Shown here: piece after piece, positions 41,011 through 52,595 of the stretch
Layout: every line of letters starts with the position of its first letter
Numbering within the stretch: position 1 is the stretch's first letter
Assembly: GCA_033557465.1 (NCBI GenBank)
Contig: CM066033.1
Span: forward strand, 230,456,109-230,520,108
Length of the DNA: 64,000 nt
Direction of reading: 5' to 3'
Source of the DNA: Ichthyophis bannanicus
Taxonomy: Eukaryota; Chordata; Amphibia; Gymnophiona; Ichthyophiidae
Made by a program: the position numbers and the translations under genes
The notes under the pieces: generated by a model
Seen by the model: only the letters and a program-made list of their open reading frames with translations
What the model was told of the DNA's origin: nothing
Database searches by the model: none

Positions 41011-43786
41011 TTGGGGATGGGTAAAGAAAGCCCCCAGGTAAGTGATACATCAAATATCTTTATAGAAATGGGTAAAAGGGGTAACATATGGAAAGTGGCG
41101 TGTATAAATGTATATAGCATGGGAAATAAGATCCCTGATGTTGAAGCTTTGGTGGGAGTGGCCGAGTTGGATTTAGTGGCAGTTACAGAAACATGGTTCA
41201 CAGAAAACCATGACTGGGATGTAACTATACCAGGCTATACTTTACTCAGAAAGGACAGGGTAGAAAGGAGAGGAGGAGTTGCACTATATGTAAAAAATAA
41301 TATTAAAGCTTTGGAATTACAGAGCTTACAAGGCAGAGAGGAGGCATTGTGGGTTAAATTAGATAGAGGGAAAGAGAAATCTATTTGCATTGGCGTGATA
41401 TACAGACCTCCCTCACAAGAGGAACAGGTGGACAGAGAGTTAATTGAAGACATACGCAGCATTGCTAGGAAAGGGGAAGTGCTACTGATAGGGGATTTCA
41501 ATATACCAGATGTTGATTGGCACATTCCTGCTGCAGCATCATCTAGAAGTAAGGAGATCCTGGATTCTCTACAGGGAGAACTATTCAGGCAATTGGTAAC
41601 ACCCACAAGTGAAGGGGCCATACTGGACTTGGTGCTTACCAATGGTGAAAGTGTTTTTGATGTTACAGTGGGAGATCATTTTGCATCGGGTGATCACCAG
41701 ATGGTGTGGTTCAGTATTAGGACTAGGGCTGTTAGAATCCATTCAAAAGTGAGGGTCTTAGACTTTAGGAAAACTAACTTTACCAAGCTGGGCCAATACC
41801 TCAGGGAGTCGTTAGCGGGATGGGAACAGCTGGGGGATGTAGAAAAAAAGTGAGCAAAACCAAAAGGGGATATTTTAAGGGCAAACAACCTTTTTATTAA
41901 AATGGTAAATAAAGGTAAAAGGAAAAGGAGACCGCTATGGCTTTCGAAAGAAGTAGCTGAAAAGGTGAAGAAAAAGAGGGAGGCCTTCATGAAATAGAAG
42001 AGATCACAGAGAGAGGAAGATAGGCATCTATATTTGGAAAAATTTAGAGATGCTAGCAAAGTAATCAGGAAACAAAAGATTCAAAAAGAGGAGGAAATAG
42101 CCAATGCAATAAAATGGGGGGATAAGACATTTTTCAGATAGGTTAGTGAGAAGAGGAAGGCAAAAGTGGTATTGTCAGACTCAAGGGTGAAGGGGAGGAA
42201 TATGTATAAGCTGATGAGGATAAAGCGGAATTGCTTAACAGATATTTCTGTTCTGTGTTCACAGATGAAGAACCAGGAATAGGACCTCAGAAAACACCCA
42301 CAAAGAGGAATAGAAGTGAGGGGCATCTTGAACAATTTTCAGAAGACTGTGTTCGTGAGAAACTCGCTCAACTTAAAGTAGACAAAGCTATGGGGGATGG
42401 GATACACCCTAGAATATTGAGGGAACTTGGGGACGTTCTAGCAGCTCCACTGATTGACCTTTTCAATGCCTAGGAGTCTGGAATGGTGCCAAAGGACTAG
42501 AGAGGGGCTCATGTGGTGCCTTTACACAAAAGCGGAAGTAAGGATCTGGTTGAAAACTACAGGCTGGTTAGTTTAACTTCGGAGGCGAGTAAATTATTGG
42601 AAACATTGCTGAAAGAGAAAACAGTGAGGTTTCTGGAGTCCAGTGGATTACAAGATCTGAGGCAGCATGTTTTCACCAGAGGCAGGTCTTGTCAGACAAA
42701 TCTGATTGATTTCTTTGACTTGGTGACCAGGGAGTTGGACCGAGGGAGAGCCCTAGATGTCGTGTATTTAGATTTCAATAAAGCCTTCGACACCGTTCCT
42801 CACAGGTGACTTATAAACAGACTGAGCACCCTAGGGATGGACCCTAAAGTTACTGCTTGGGTTAGAAATTGGTTGAGTGCGAGGAGACAGAGTACAGGTA
42901 AATGGAGCTCACTCTGAGGAGAAGGAAGTTACCAGTGATGTGCCCCAGGGATCTGTCCTTGGTCCGATTCTTTTTAAAATCTTTGTTAGTGATATAGCGG
43001 AAGGGCTGTTGGGTAAGGTTTGCCTCTTTGTGGATGATACCAAAATCTGCAATAGAGTAGACACCCAGGAAGGTGTAGATAACATGAGGAGGGATCTAGC
43101 TAAGCTTGAAGAATGGGCTATGATTTAATGTTAAAAAATGTAAGGTCATGCATTTGGGCTGCAGCAATCCAAGGGAGCAACATAGTATAGGGGGTGAAGT
43201 ACTTTTGTCCACTAAAGAAGAACGGGACCTAGGCATGATTGTGTCTGATGATCTTAAAGTAGCTAAACAGATAGAAAAGGTAACAGCAAAAGCTAGAAGG
43301 ATGCTTTGGTGCATACGGAGAGGAATGGCTAGCAGAAAAAAGGAGGTGATAGTGCCTCTGTATAAGTCTTTGGTGTGACCTCATTTGGAATATAATGTGC
43401 AATTCTGGAGACCGCACCTTCAAAAGGATATAAACAGTATGGAGTCAGTACAGAGGGTGGCTACTAAAATGGTTAGTGGCCTTCATTATATAGCATATGA
43501 AGACAGACTTAAGGATCTTAATATGTACACTTTAGAGGAAAGGCGGGATAGAGGTGATATGATTGAGATGTTTAAATACCTCAGTGGTATAAATGCACAG
43601 GGGGGGGGGGGGGAGCCAAGGTCTGCTATGAGGGGACATGGGATGAAGGTGAAAGGGGATAGATTCAGGAGTGGTATGTGGAAAAATTTCTTTACGGAAA
43701 GAGTGGTGAATCCGTTGAATAGTCTCCCAGTGGAGGTTGTAGAAATGAGGACAGTATCTGAATTCAAAAAAGCATGGGACAAATAG
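41011..43786 (+). pseudogene. CR1 ORF2: endonuclease and reverse transcriptase (broken)
   Basis: 41011-41853 encodes the APE endonuclease: INVYSMGNK, LVAVTETWF, RRGGVALYVKN, LLIGDFNIPDVDW, EGAILDLVLTNGE, SGDHQMVWF. RT follows in several frames: IHPRILREL (42420), YRLVSLTSEASKLLE (42560), LDVVYLDFNKAFDTVPHR (42750-42805), VPQGSVLGPILFKIFVSD (42940-42995) and CLFVDDTKI (43021), with FVDD in place of YADD. The C-terminus has KKEVIVPLYKSLV and HLEYNVQFWRPHL through LEERRDRGDMIEMFKYLSG. At least four breaks are visible, so it is a dead copy. Confidence 0.85.
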
Positions 43787-43894
43787 AGGATCTCTAAAGG
43801 AAAAAAGGGGACTGTTGTAGATGTCGATATGGCAGGACAGACTAGATAGGCCATGTGGTCTTTTTCTGTCGTCATTTTTCTATGTTTCTATAGC

Positions 43895-45818
43895 TTTGTA
43901 AAGCTATGCTCTCAGCAGCCAAGCTGTGGATTGAGATGGAGTAGTGAGCCGTTGTCATCCTGGGAGAGGAGATCAGGAGCATATCCCAAACGCAGAGGAT
44001 GAGTCCGAGTCAGATGTAGTAGCAATGGAAACCACGGTTGCCGCAGCCAGTGAGGAGCTATGCGTATCATGGAGCCCTTGTCAGACTTAAGCTTGAAAAG
44101 CGTCTTGGGAATGAGGAGTATAGGGGTAAAGCATAAAGCAGACCCTGAACCCCAGTGTAGGTGGAAAGAATTCACTTGCTGTTAGGTGGATGTCAGAATT
44201 CTTGTGCAGAAGCAAGGAAGCTTGGCATTTTGGGGATTTGCAAACAGATCTATGTCATGAGTTCCTTAGGTCTGGAAGATGTAGAACGTTGTGTCTGGAT
44301 GGAGAGACCATTTGTGGGGAAGGAAGATGTGACTCAGTCTGTCTACCAAGAAATTGAACTCTCCTGGGAGGTACATCACTTGGAGGTGTATTTGATGAGC
44401 AATGCAAAGGACCACAGGTGTAGCGTGTAGCGCCTCCTCGCAAAGGGCCCAAGAGCCTTTTCCTCCCTGCTTATTCACATTGAACACGGCAACCTGATTA
44501 TCCATCCTGACTAGGACCTGTTGTGCACTGAGGTAGTGTTGAAACCCTCGGAGGGTATTCGAGATAGCACAAAGTTTCAAGAGACTGATCTGGAGTTGTG
44601 ACTCTTGCATTGTCCAGAGCCCCTGTGTAGTCAGGTTACCCAGATGGGCTCCCCAACCCAGTTTGGAGGCATCCGTCATCAGGGTATATTGAAGTGGAAG
44701 CATCTGAAAATATGACCCTATGAGCAGATTTTCTGGAGAACACCACCAGTCAAGGGATGTGGTTAGATGTGCAGCGAGTTGGATCCTGTCCCTTTGATGG
44801 CCCGATGCCTGCTTCCACTGGGAGGCAAGAGTCCGCTGGGCTGTCTGCATATATAGTCGGGCATATGGAACAACATGTACTGTAGAGGCCATGTGCCCAA
44901 GGAGCTGCAGCATCTCTTGAGCAGATAGATGGTCTCTTAGGAACGTCTAAGATGCTAGTTCGACTAGATTGGCACAACAAAGCTGGGGCAGAAATGCCCT
45001 AGATTGTTGGGTGTCTAGTAGGGCTCCGATGAACTCTAGCTTTTGAGTTGGATTGAGCTGGGATTTTGGGAAGTTTATCACAAATCCCAAGTGTTGTAGT
45101 ACTGTGATGATACTATGCAAGAAAAGCAGTATCTCTTGGGAGGTGTCTGCTTTTATTAGCCAATGGTCTAAGTAAGTGAAGATGAATATTCCCAGAGATC
45201 TTTGATATGAAGCTACGAACACCATGCATTTTGTGAAGACCCAGGGCAGAGGCAAGTCCGAAGGAAAGAACTCTATATTCATAGTTTTCCTTGAAAGGTG
45301 AAGCATAGATATTTCCTGTATCCTGGATGGATGAGGATATGTGTGTACACTTCTTTTAGATCTAGAGAACCAAGCCAGTCCTGACTCTGGAGGTAGGGAA
45401 TTAGAGTCCTGAGAGAGACCATCTTGAACTTTTCGTGGACTAGAAACTTGTTGAGGTTTCTGAGGTCCAGAATGGGCCTGTATCCTTCAGTTTTCTTTGG
45501 AATGAGAAAGTACAGAAAGTAGAAGTCCATTGCCTGTTGGGATGTTGGGACTTCTTCTATGGCTCCCTGAAACAGAAAAGAGGACACCTCGCCCTGTAGG
45601 AGAGCTGTGAGTGGGGGTTGCATTTGATATTCCCCTGTGAAAGTGGAGGGTGGCAGAGTTTTTATATGAAGTCTGTACCTTTCTTGGACTATGGTGAGTG
45701 TCCACTGCTCTGAGGTGATGAGGTGCATCTGTGGGTATAGTTACACAATCTGCCTGCTATGTGGAGGGGGTGGGGATCCTCCAGAGGCAGGGTGGCAATG
45801 TTCTTTAGGAAAGAGTCA
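43895..45818 (-). pseudogene. DIRS RT / RNase H / MT-like, element E (broken)
   Basis: Open pieces at 45728-45279, 45306-44947, 44913-44266 and 44175-43912. RT: YFLIPKKTEGYRPILDLR, SLDLKEVYTHI (Asp to Glu-Val change next to the catalytic site), PWVFTKCMVF and YLDHWLI, where the catalytic YLDD reads YLDH. RNase H: DASKLGWGAH, LLKLCAISNTL (Glu lost), RMDNQVAVF. The MT-like end is short (IAPHWLRQPWFPLLL). At the 5' end the +1 frame after the gag stop encodes a sequence matching the start of the RT in elements 1 and 2. Activity was lost long ago. Confidence 0.83.
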
Positions 45819-47494
45819 AAAACCAGGAGCAGACTGTGGCTGTAGAGCTGGTTGAGATTTAGCCACCTGTGGCTTCCTTTTTTGCTTAGGAGACTGCTGC
45901 CTTTTCTGTGGGCCCTGAGACCCTCGCACGGAGAAGGAGGAAGAGAAGAGGAGAAGAATTTCTTCTTATTGTTATAGAGAGACTTCTTTGCAGGTGTCTT
46001 TTTTTCTAGCAGGGTCAGCTGTTACTCTGGACAATCTCTTTAGAGTAGTATTTTCTGACTCTAATTGAGAGGCCTTATCTTGCCAGTCTTTGCCAAAGAC
46101 GTTTTCCCCCTATGTAAGGTATGTTGTTGGCCAGCTTATCTTAAACCCATTGTTCCAGATTTGAGGCCTGAAGCCATGCAATTCTATGTGCACCAATGCA
46201 TATTGCTGAGGTCCTGCTTGTGCATTCAAAGACATCAAAGGTAGACTTATTGACAAACTTTGAAACATTTTGGTTATGCTTAACTAGGGTGAGATAATCT
46301 GCCCTCTTGTCATCTGGAAGGAGAGGGGCAAAGGCCTCGAGATCCCTGGAGACCTCTTTTAGGAACATTCCCATGTAGAGGATATAGGAGTTAATCCTAG
46401 CTGAGAGCATGGATGCTTGTAAGCATCCACACCCAAAGGCGTTGAGAGTTCTCGATTCTCTACCTGGAGGATTAGAGGAGTGAGACTTCAAGCTTTTGAT
46501 TCAGTGCATCACCGATTCAACCACCATGGAATGGTGGGGAAGCTATGGCTTTTGGAAGCTGGGACACTCCAGTACCTGATACATGGTATCAAGACATTGG
46601 CTTTGAGATGAGACAGTGAGAGGCATCTCCCACATACGGAGGATAAGCTCTTGAAGGATGTGGTGCACCGGTAAGTGGCTGCCTCTTTGGGTGCTGTTGG
46701 GTATTGGAGGATCTCTAATTCCTCCACCCTTGGCCCCTTCTCCGATGTTTCTGCGATAGAGAGGCCCTTGGCTAGGTCTCGAATGAATTCCTGGAAGGAC
46801 ATGTCTTCCGGAAGCGACATGCATCACTGTTGAGTTGGGAAAGGGTCCGAAGGAAGGTCCCGGGGCCCCTGTGAATCGAGTGACTCCACATCCAAAACAG
46901 GGGAATCTCAATTGGAGGACTCGAAGTATCGACGGGCATGGTGTTCGCCGGAAGCTAGATGCCGGTACTGATGCTCCGAGGTATCGCCTTTGGTGAGCCG
47001 CTTGGGTTTGACACCAGTATCCTTTAGTGTTTCAAGGTAGGGCATGGGTGGGAGCGATGTCGATGTCATCTGCAGCAGCCCTGATGATGTGCCCTGAAAC
47101 AGTGTCATTGTCAGTACCGGAACCAGTATCGACAGGACAGTGCCTGTAGCCAAGAGTTTTATGGGTACCGAGGCTGTAAGGAGGGTTGCCAAGCTCCACT
47201 CGATGGCCAGTATGCACTAGTCTACCAAGGTTGCCGATGCTTGGGTATCCATGGGAGGATGATGAGGCCCTCGACAAAATGGATGCCATCAATACTACAT
47301 CCGAAGCGAAGAGTGCTCCAAATTTAGAAGCCCAGTTTTGTAGGCCTCTCCATGTCATTTTCTGACAGAGGGGGCAGTCTTTTGGCTGGTGGTGTGGGCT
47401 GAGGCATTTTAGACACCAGTCATGTGTGTCAGTCACCAAAATGGTGTTGGCTTAATTATAACATTTTTTTAAAACCAATATATGGTTTCTCCAT
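45816..47494 (-). pseudogene. DIRS gag-like gene, element E (broken)
   Basis: It starts near 47494 (MEKPYIGFKK), soon interrupted. Pieces: 47439-47032 (THDWCLKCLSPHH, then DCPLCQKMTWRGLQNWASKF), 47192-46908, 46911-46543, 46820-46509 (MSLPEDMSFQEFIRDLAKGLSI) and 46491-46141 (GRESRTLNAFGCGCLQASMLSARINSYILYMGMFL). The end is GCT CCT GGT TTT TGA C at 45816-45830. Order and motifs follow the gag of element 1, and the repeat module of B, C and D is absent. This gag therefore groups with the autonomous lineage. Confidence 0.8.
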
Positions 47495-47674
47495 GCCTTA
47501 GAGGATGTGAAGGCTATGGAAGGCTTAAGGCCTAAGAAGGGCATCAACATCCAAGTTCTTATTTCTTTTTTAAGATGATAAGAAAGAATAAAAAAAGGAA
47601 TAAGGGAACCAGCGATGTCTTCGATGGTGCCAGTGTCAATGGGAAAGCAGAGGCATTATCCACAAAAAGAGTTT

Positions 47675-47887
47675 TTCTGTGGTGACAGAATTTGCTTCCT
47701 GCTGGCTCCATGGAAAATGAAGAACTGAAGAGAGAGAGTTGGGAAGGTGAGAAGGCAGTCACACAGGCACAGAGAAGTGCTCTCAAAAGCTTTCCAATTG
47801 GACTCTGGGGAGTGTTCCCCACACGGGTTCCATCGGTACCGATGTCACCCATATATGAAGACCACTTTCCTGCTTGTTCCTGGAGAC
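47675..47887. repeat. Right terminal repeat of element E
   Basis: TCTGTGGTGACAG, CTTCCTGCTGGCTCC, GTGAGAAGGCAG, GGTTCCATCGGTACCGATGTCACCC, CTTTCCTGCTTGTTCCTGGAGAC. It is more diverged than the others, as expected of an old copy. Confidence 0.82.
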
Positions 47888-48300
47888 AGAATGCTAGGAA
47901 TCATAAGGAAAAGAATGGAAAATAAAACCAAGGATATTATAATGCTTCTGTATCATTCCATGGTGTGGCCGCAGCTTGAATAGTGTGTGCAATGTAACCC
48001 ATTAAGACTAGTAAGAGAAAATATTTTTTCCTCAACACGTAATATAACTCTGAAATTCGTTACCGGAGAATGTAGTAAAAGCTTTTAGTGTAGCTGGGTT
48101 TAAAAAAGGTTTGGACAAGTTCCTGGAGGAATGTTCCATAAACCATAATTAAAGAGGACCCAAGAAATCCATTGCTTACCCTGGGACAAGCATTGTGGAA
48201 CCTATGTAACCTTTGGATTGGCCACCATTGGAAACAAGATACTGGGCTTGATGGACCTTGGTCTGATCCAGTATGGCATTTATGTTCTTATGACAGGCTA
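47888..48300 (+). pseudogene. Outer CR1-like LINE, RT C-terminus and 3' end
   Basis: RMLGIIRKRMENKTKDIIMLLYHSMVWPQLE resumes the outer ORF2 in the same frame as 38092, then a stop replaces the next Tyr. The 3' part (GGTTTGGACAAGTTCCTGGAGGAA, then TTGGATTGGCCACCATTGGAAACA, GATGGACCTTGGTCTGATCCAGTATGGC) ends TTATGTTCTTATGAC. The same 3' end appears in reverse at 49385-49720 and 55715-56257. Confidence 0.82.
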
Positions 48301-49384
48301 TTCCACTCTTGGTTTTATTTCACTACATATATGGATTTGTAGGTCTGACATCCTTATGAAGAGCAGCAACACATCGCCATGAATGGCAGGGGACAAGACA
48401 AAGAAAACTTACAGAGATTAACAGTATGGCTAGATGGAGCTTCCAAGAAGAGAAAGCAGAGTCTACCCACATGAAACAGCAGAAGCACTGTGATATAGCT
48501 TCACGTAGAATCAGGATGGAAGAGGTGTAAAGTTTCCTAACTGAGAGTATGGTATGACTCAGCTATGCTACCCCACCAGCACAGTAGTATTGTAATACAG
48601 TAGATGGCCAATAACGACCAAACTGGCCTATCCATTCTGCCCAGTTACTCTGGTCCACACTGTTGCAAGGAGCTAGAAAGAAGCAGCAATAAAATGCAGG
48701 TAGTCACGTGTATGACTGACACCTGGGAAATATCCATAGCACACAGTGGGGAGAAAGGTTAAAGAAGAGCAATGAACACAGCTAGAACATTGTAGATGGT
48801 TAAGCTGTAATGGCTGAATGGCGTAGGCTAGTGCAAATACAGCATACTGGGCTGTCAAATAATACTGATATGCTATATCAATATGAAAACTAGAAAACAT
48901 ATGAAAGATTTCTTCATGAGGACTATGGGAAAAAAATTAAATGTGTAACAACGTAAAACAGCGATATTCAGAACATGGCAGTACTTAGCTCAGTAGATAA
49001 GAATTATACCCTGGGATAAATATACTCAGAAACCAAAAGCTATAGGCCTGACAACCTTTAAAATAGAAGTATTATTAAGGTAAACAGATGAGACCTCAAA
49101 TGTAGTATAGTTAACATGAATAAAAGTACTTCCTCCCTAATTTGTATGCTGACCATTATTAAAGTTTTAAAACCAGTAAATGAGCGAATGAATGAATGAA
49201 TGGTGTTGCAGGGAATGTGATTATAAAAACAAGAGAAGAGCTGTGCATGAATAATCGTGAAACACCTCTGCATTCTGCACCATTTCATTTAGCTACAAGC
49301 ATTCTTGGAGCAACAAAACTAGCCAAGAATGTTTTAGATAATGTAGTTGGCCAATTAAATCAACACAGACTCAACATCATCATA
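48301..49384. other. Non-coding stretch, nothing recognised
   Basis: No ORF above background, no repeat ends and no RNA gene. The AATGAATGAATG words at 49185-49200 are a short simple repeat. Confidence 0.5.
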
Positions 49385-49760
49385 ACATAAGCAATGCCAT
49401 ACTGGGGCAGACCAAGTATCCATCAAGCCCAATATCTTGTTTGGAACAGTGGCCAATCGAGGTGACAAGTACCTAGCAGGTTCCCAAAAAGGTACACAAA
49501 TGCCATGCTGCTTATCCCAGGGGTAAGCAGTGGATTTCCCCAGTACACTTCAATAATAGTTTATGGACTTTTCCTCCAGAAACTTGTTCAAACCTATTTT
49601 AAACACAGCTATACTAACAGCTTTCACTACATCTTCTGGTAACGAATTCCAGAATTTAATTCCAAGTGTCCCCTAGTCTTTCTAGTTTTCGATGGAGTAA
49701 ACAACTGATCTTTTTCTTGTTGTCATTTTAAGTAATTTCTTAAGAGATACTGACATATAA
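49385..49760 (-). mobile_element. CR1-like LINE 3' end fragment
   Basis: The reverse strand of the 3' end seen at 48080-48295: CATAAGCAATGCCATACTGGGGCAGACCAAG, CAGTGGCCAATCGAGGTGACAAGTACC, TTTTCCTCCAGAAACTTGTTCAAACC. It is 5'-truncated, as most LINE copies are. Confidence 0.8.
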
Positions 49761-49804
49761 AGTTGTAAATATTTCTCTTATTTTGCCACTCCTACATTGA
49801 ATCT

Positions 49805-49936
49805 AAGAGGTATTTTTACTAAACCGGGCTAACGGTTCACCCGGGCCATCTGCAATTAGGTCCCATTGAACAACATGGAACCTAGTTGCAGATAGCCCAG
49901 GTTAATCATTAGCCCATTTTAATAAACATACCCCTA
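49805..49936. mobile_element. Short MITE with inverted ends
   Basis: The left end AGAGGTATTTTTACTAAACCGGGCTAA and the right end TTAGCCCATTTTAATAAACATACCCCT are inverted repeats. CTAAG occurs on both outer sides and may be the duplication. The 132-bp interior is itself partly palindromic around GGTCCCATTGAACAACATGGAACC. Confidence 0.65.
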
Positions 49937-51275
49937 AGTGTGTGTGTGTGTATATATATATAATTTATTTAAATGTTTCGACAATGTATATACTATAACT
50001 GCCTGATACTTAAAACAGCAATGTCTTCTACACACTGTTGAACTTGAAATCAGCACCGAATAAAAAAAACTTGCATGAACAAGCAAATGGAAAAAATAAA
50101 ACTCATCAGGACCGTAAAAAAGGCAAAAACAAACTCAGATCAAGCAAAGCTTTTAAAAAGCCTTATAAAATCTTTCTGGGACTGGAGAAAAAAAACAAGG
50201 CACTAACTACAGCTTCTCAATCCCTGTGACTTCTCTTCAAAAACACTGTGGACTGAGTGACCAATATGCTCTATTATAAGAAAGCTGCACCTCCATGCCA
50301 ACCCTGACAGGAAACTATTTTATAAAAGCACTTGATAAAGAAAAACTAGGTTACTAAAATAAATGTGGTGCCTATTAGACATCTAAAAACTATGAGTTTG
50401 ATTCATCCATTTTGCATTCACAAAGTAGGTAAAAAAACATTTACGAAAGAAGGCTGGCAAATAAAAATATTTGTAATTTAAAGCTAGAGCGAAGAATGCA
50501 TGGGCGGTCAAATGGATTTTTAATGAGGCATTTCAGGCTCGGAAAGCATCAGCTGCTTCATTGCTCTATGCATGAATCTTATCAGACATGCAAAGTAGCA
50601 CTGGTGACTTCAACCTTTTTGTAGAAAAAGTATGGTAAACACACTGAAAATATTCGGGGCATGTTATCAGCATTCAGGCCATGATGTCAACACAATCTAT
50701 GGACAGGAAAACAAAAATGCCTTACTCTGTATCTCTATACTGCTTCCTTTATGTACTCAAACACTTATCTGCCCTGGCTCCACAGAAATTAATGGGAAAA
50801 ATTCCAGCACTCATGTAAGCAAAAATAAATGTGCTGCAGTGAGAAAACGTATTGGCAATGCCTTAACTTAAGGACATAAGAAACTGTAGGTATGGAAGGT
50901 CAGCATTTGTTGAAATGAGAAAAAAATACCCACATGTTACCGGTTACATAATCTTTATTCTATATCCTTCATGCAAGGCTGTCCTCTCCATGATGGTCCA
51001 GTACTGACAGATTACCAGTCACTTCCAGTTACAAATATTATATAATCATCTCTGTCTTCTTTACTGTGATGGTCTGACACTCTCAAAACCCCCTTTACAT
51101 GGGTCAGCAAAACTAAGTACAGTGGACACTGGAGTCTCATCTGTTATATGAAAAGGCCCTATCACTGAATCATCTAACCTGTATCTCCAGCAGTCACATT
51201 ATAATAAAGGGGTTTTTCCATTTATCTGCACTACTCCTGCAAATATACTTCCACTTCCCACAACACATCTATTAT
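49937..51275. other. Non-coding stretch with a (TG)(TA) run at its start
   Basis: A short TGTGTG/TATATA run at 49939-49962. The remainder has only scattered short ORFs with no family resemblance. Nothing else is recognised. Confidence 0.45.
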
Positions 51276-51840
51276 ACATGTGGAGCCCCATTCCGGGAGG
51301 GGGATGTCTGGGCCATCCGGACGTCCCCGCTGAAGATGGGGCTGTTAGGACCTGATTCTGGTCAGTGGGAACAAAACATTCCCGCAGGAGCCAGAATCAG
51401 GCCTGAGGATGGCCCAGCGTACCCCCTTCGCCTGCAGGGACATCGTCCCCCCAGGTGCCCCAGACATCTGCGTTCCTGGCACCTTTTTTCTCCACCATCC
51501 AACCCAAGGCTGGCCTCCCGTGGCCTGGATCGGGCGGTGGGGACCCCCTGCACCCGGCTCTGGGGGTGGCTCCCCTGCTCCAATCAGCCACAAAATGCTG
51601 CTTATACCACATCTGAGGTAGTATAAGCAGCAGGCCTGGCAGACGTACATGGCCGTGACCTGAATCAGCCCTGTATGTCTTGCTGGTCTGGCCCGCCCCG
51701 GCTCTGCCCCCTCCCGCCCCTCCCCCCCAGCTCTCCCCATCTTGAAGCATAGGACATATGAGGAGAGCCAGTGGGGGAATAGGGTCTAGGCAGATTGTGG
51801 GGCTGCACGCCCTGGCGCGTTGTGCCGCCCTGCAACCTGC
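51276..51840. other. GC-rich unclassified segment
   Basis: Clearly richer in G and C than both sides (for example CCCGCCCCGGCTCTGCCCCCTCCCGCCCC at 51690-51720, written here only in part). Open stretches in several frames at once (51336-51626 plus, 51740-51345 minus) reflect base composition, not a gene. It could be an old CpG-rich element body or a regulatory segment. Confidence 0.35.
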
Positions 51841-51954
51841 ATTTGAGAATGAGGGCCATTGCCTTCCAGACTAAGATAACCTGAGCAGCTCCTCTTATCA
51901 GTGCTCTGAACAGGAATACATGCCAATATTCATGGTGGTAGTCATCTGTTAAAG

Positions 51955-52148
51955 CAGTGGTTCTCAACACAGTCCTCTGGGACCCCCAGGCCAGCTGGGT
52001 TTTCAGGATATCCACAATGAATATGCATGAGATAGATCTACATACAATGGAAGGAATGCATGCAGATCTATCTCATGCATATACATTGTGGATAACCTGA
52101 AAACCTGACTGGCCTGGGGGTCATAGAGGATTGGGTTGAGAACCACTG
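51955..52148. mobile_element. hAT-type palindromic MITE with 8-bp duplication
   Basis: The ends CAGTGGTTCTCAAC and GTTGAGAACCACTG are perfect inverted repeats of 14 bp, flanked by TGTTAAAG on both sides (51947-51954 and 52149-52156). The 194-bp element is almost one long hairpin, with arms such as ATGCATGAGATAGATCT and AGATCTATCTCATGCAT. An 8-bp duplication plus CAGTGGTTCTCAA ends place it in hAT. Confidence 0.92.
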
Positions 52149-52375
52149 TGTTAAAGAAACAAATGAACACATCCAGAGTTTGCAGAGTGGTTTAACATTT
52201 ACTCTTTTTATCCCTGTTCCACAGCTTGTTATTTGCAATCAAGGACAGTACAGGATGCCTCAACTATGTCTAAGCACCACAGAGTCCTGGGTCCTTGACT
52301 TGTGTCTGCTGTCTTGTTCTATTTGCTCTGCTTTGATACAGATCAAGAGAGCTCTAATTTTTTTTAGTTCATTAT

Positions 52376-52570
52376 AGTGTCGTTTATTTATTTATTTGGT
52401 TACATTTTTATACCGCTTCTTCCAGCGATCAGTAGCGGTTTACATTATAACTTGAGCACAGCAAAGCAACAGTTACATATAACAGGTTTAGAATTATATA
52501 CATATAACAGGTTTAGAATTATATACATTTAACAGGATTAATAATTATATGCATGTTTATAACTGTTTTA
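52376..52570 (-). repeat. Minus-strand LINE 3' tail plus short tandem repeat
   Basis: TTTATTTATTTATTTGGTTACATTTTTATACCGCTTC is, on the other strand, an L2-like 3' end with (AAATA) units. From 52470 to 52570 there are three adjacent copies of a roughly 25-bp unit around ACATATAACAGGTTTAGAATTATAT; the third is diverged. Confidence 0.7.
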
Positions 52571-52595
52571 AAACTGTATACATAGCATATTTTGT

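Larger units (their letters stand above)
39597..43888 (+). mobile_element. CR1 LINE, near full length, inserted in element E
   Basis: ORF1 with an esterase-like domain, then ORF2 with endonuclease and RT, then a short 3' end finishing TCATTTTTCTATGTTTC. A 6-bp direct repeat TATAGC at 39591-39596 and 43889-43894 may be the target duplication. At about 4.3 kb it is close to full length for CR1. ORF1 looks intact; ORF2 is broken in several places. Confidence 0.85.
38093..47887 (-). mobile_element. Old full-length DIRS, element E
   Basis: Left end GCATAGTTACTCACC (38094), ICR 38341-38438, then on the minus strand YR, RT/RNase H, gag and the right end CCTGGAGAC (47887). All genes carry frameshifts and stops, and the GGTACC-rich words in gag are partly eroded. 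Its removal joins the outer LINE in frame. A CR1 (39597-43888) sits in its YR gene. Confidence 0.88.
15509..48300 (+). mobile_element. Outer CR1-like LINE, split into three pieces by nested insertions
   Basis: Pieces at 15509-15831 (end of the endonuclease domain), 36562-38092 (linker and RT) and 47888-48300 (RT C-terminus and 3' end) read in order on the plus strand. At the first break the sequence TTTCAAAAGAGAAACTTTG resumes at 36562 as GAAACGTTGATAAACTG. At the second, AAG AAA TCA AAT (to 38092) joins AGA ATG CTA GGA (from 47888) in frame. The 3' end finishes with CCAGTATGGCATTTATGTTCTTATG, the tail type of related fragments elsewhere in the window. It is the oldest layer here, and its ORF has many stops. 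Confidence 0.8.

Noticed and set aside
51345..51740. 131-codon ORF and overlapping ORFs in the GC-rich block
   Set aside because: Several frames on both strands are open at once, as expected from base composition, and no motif is present.
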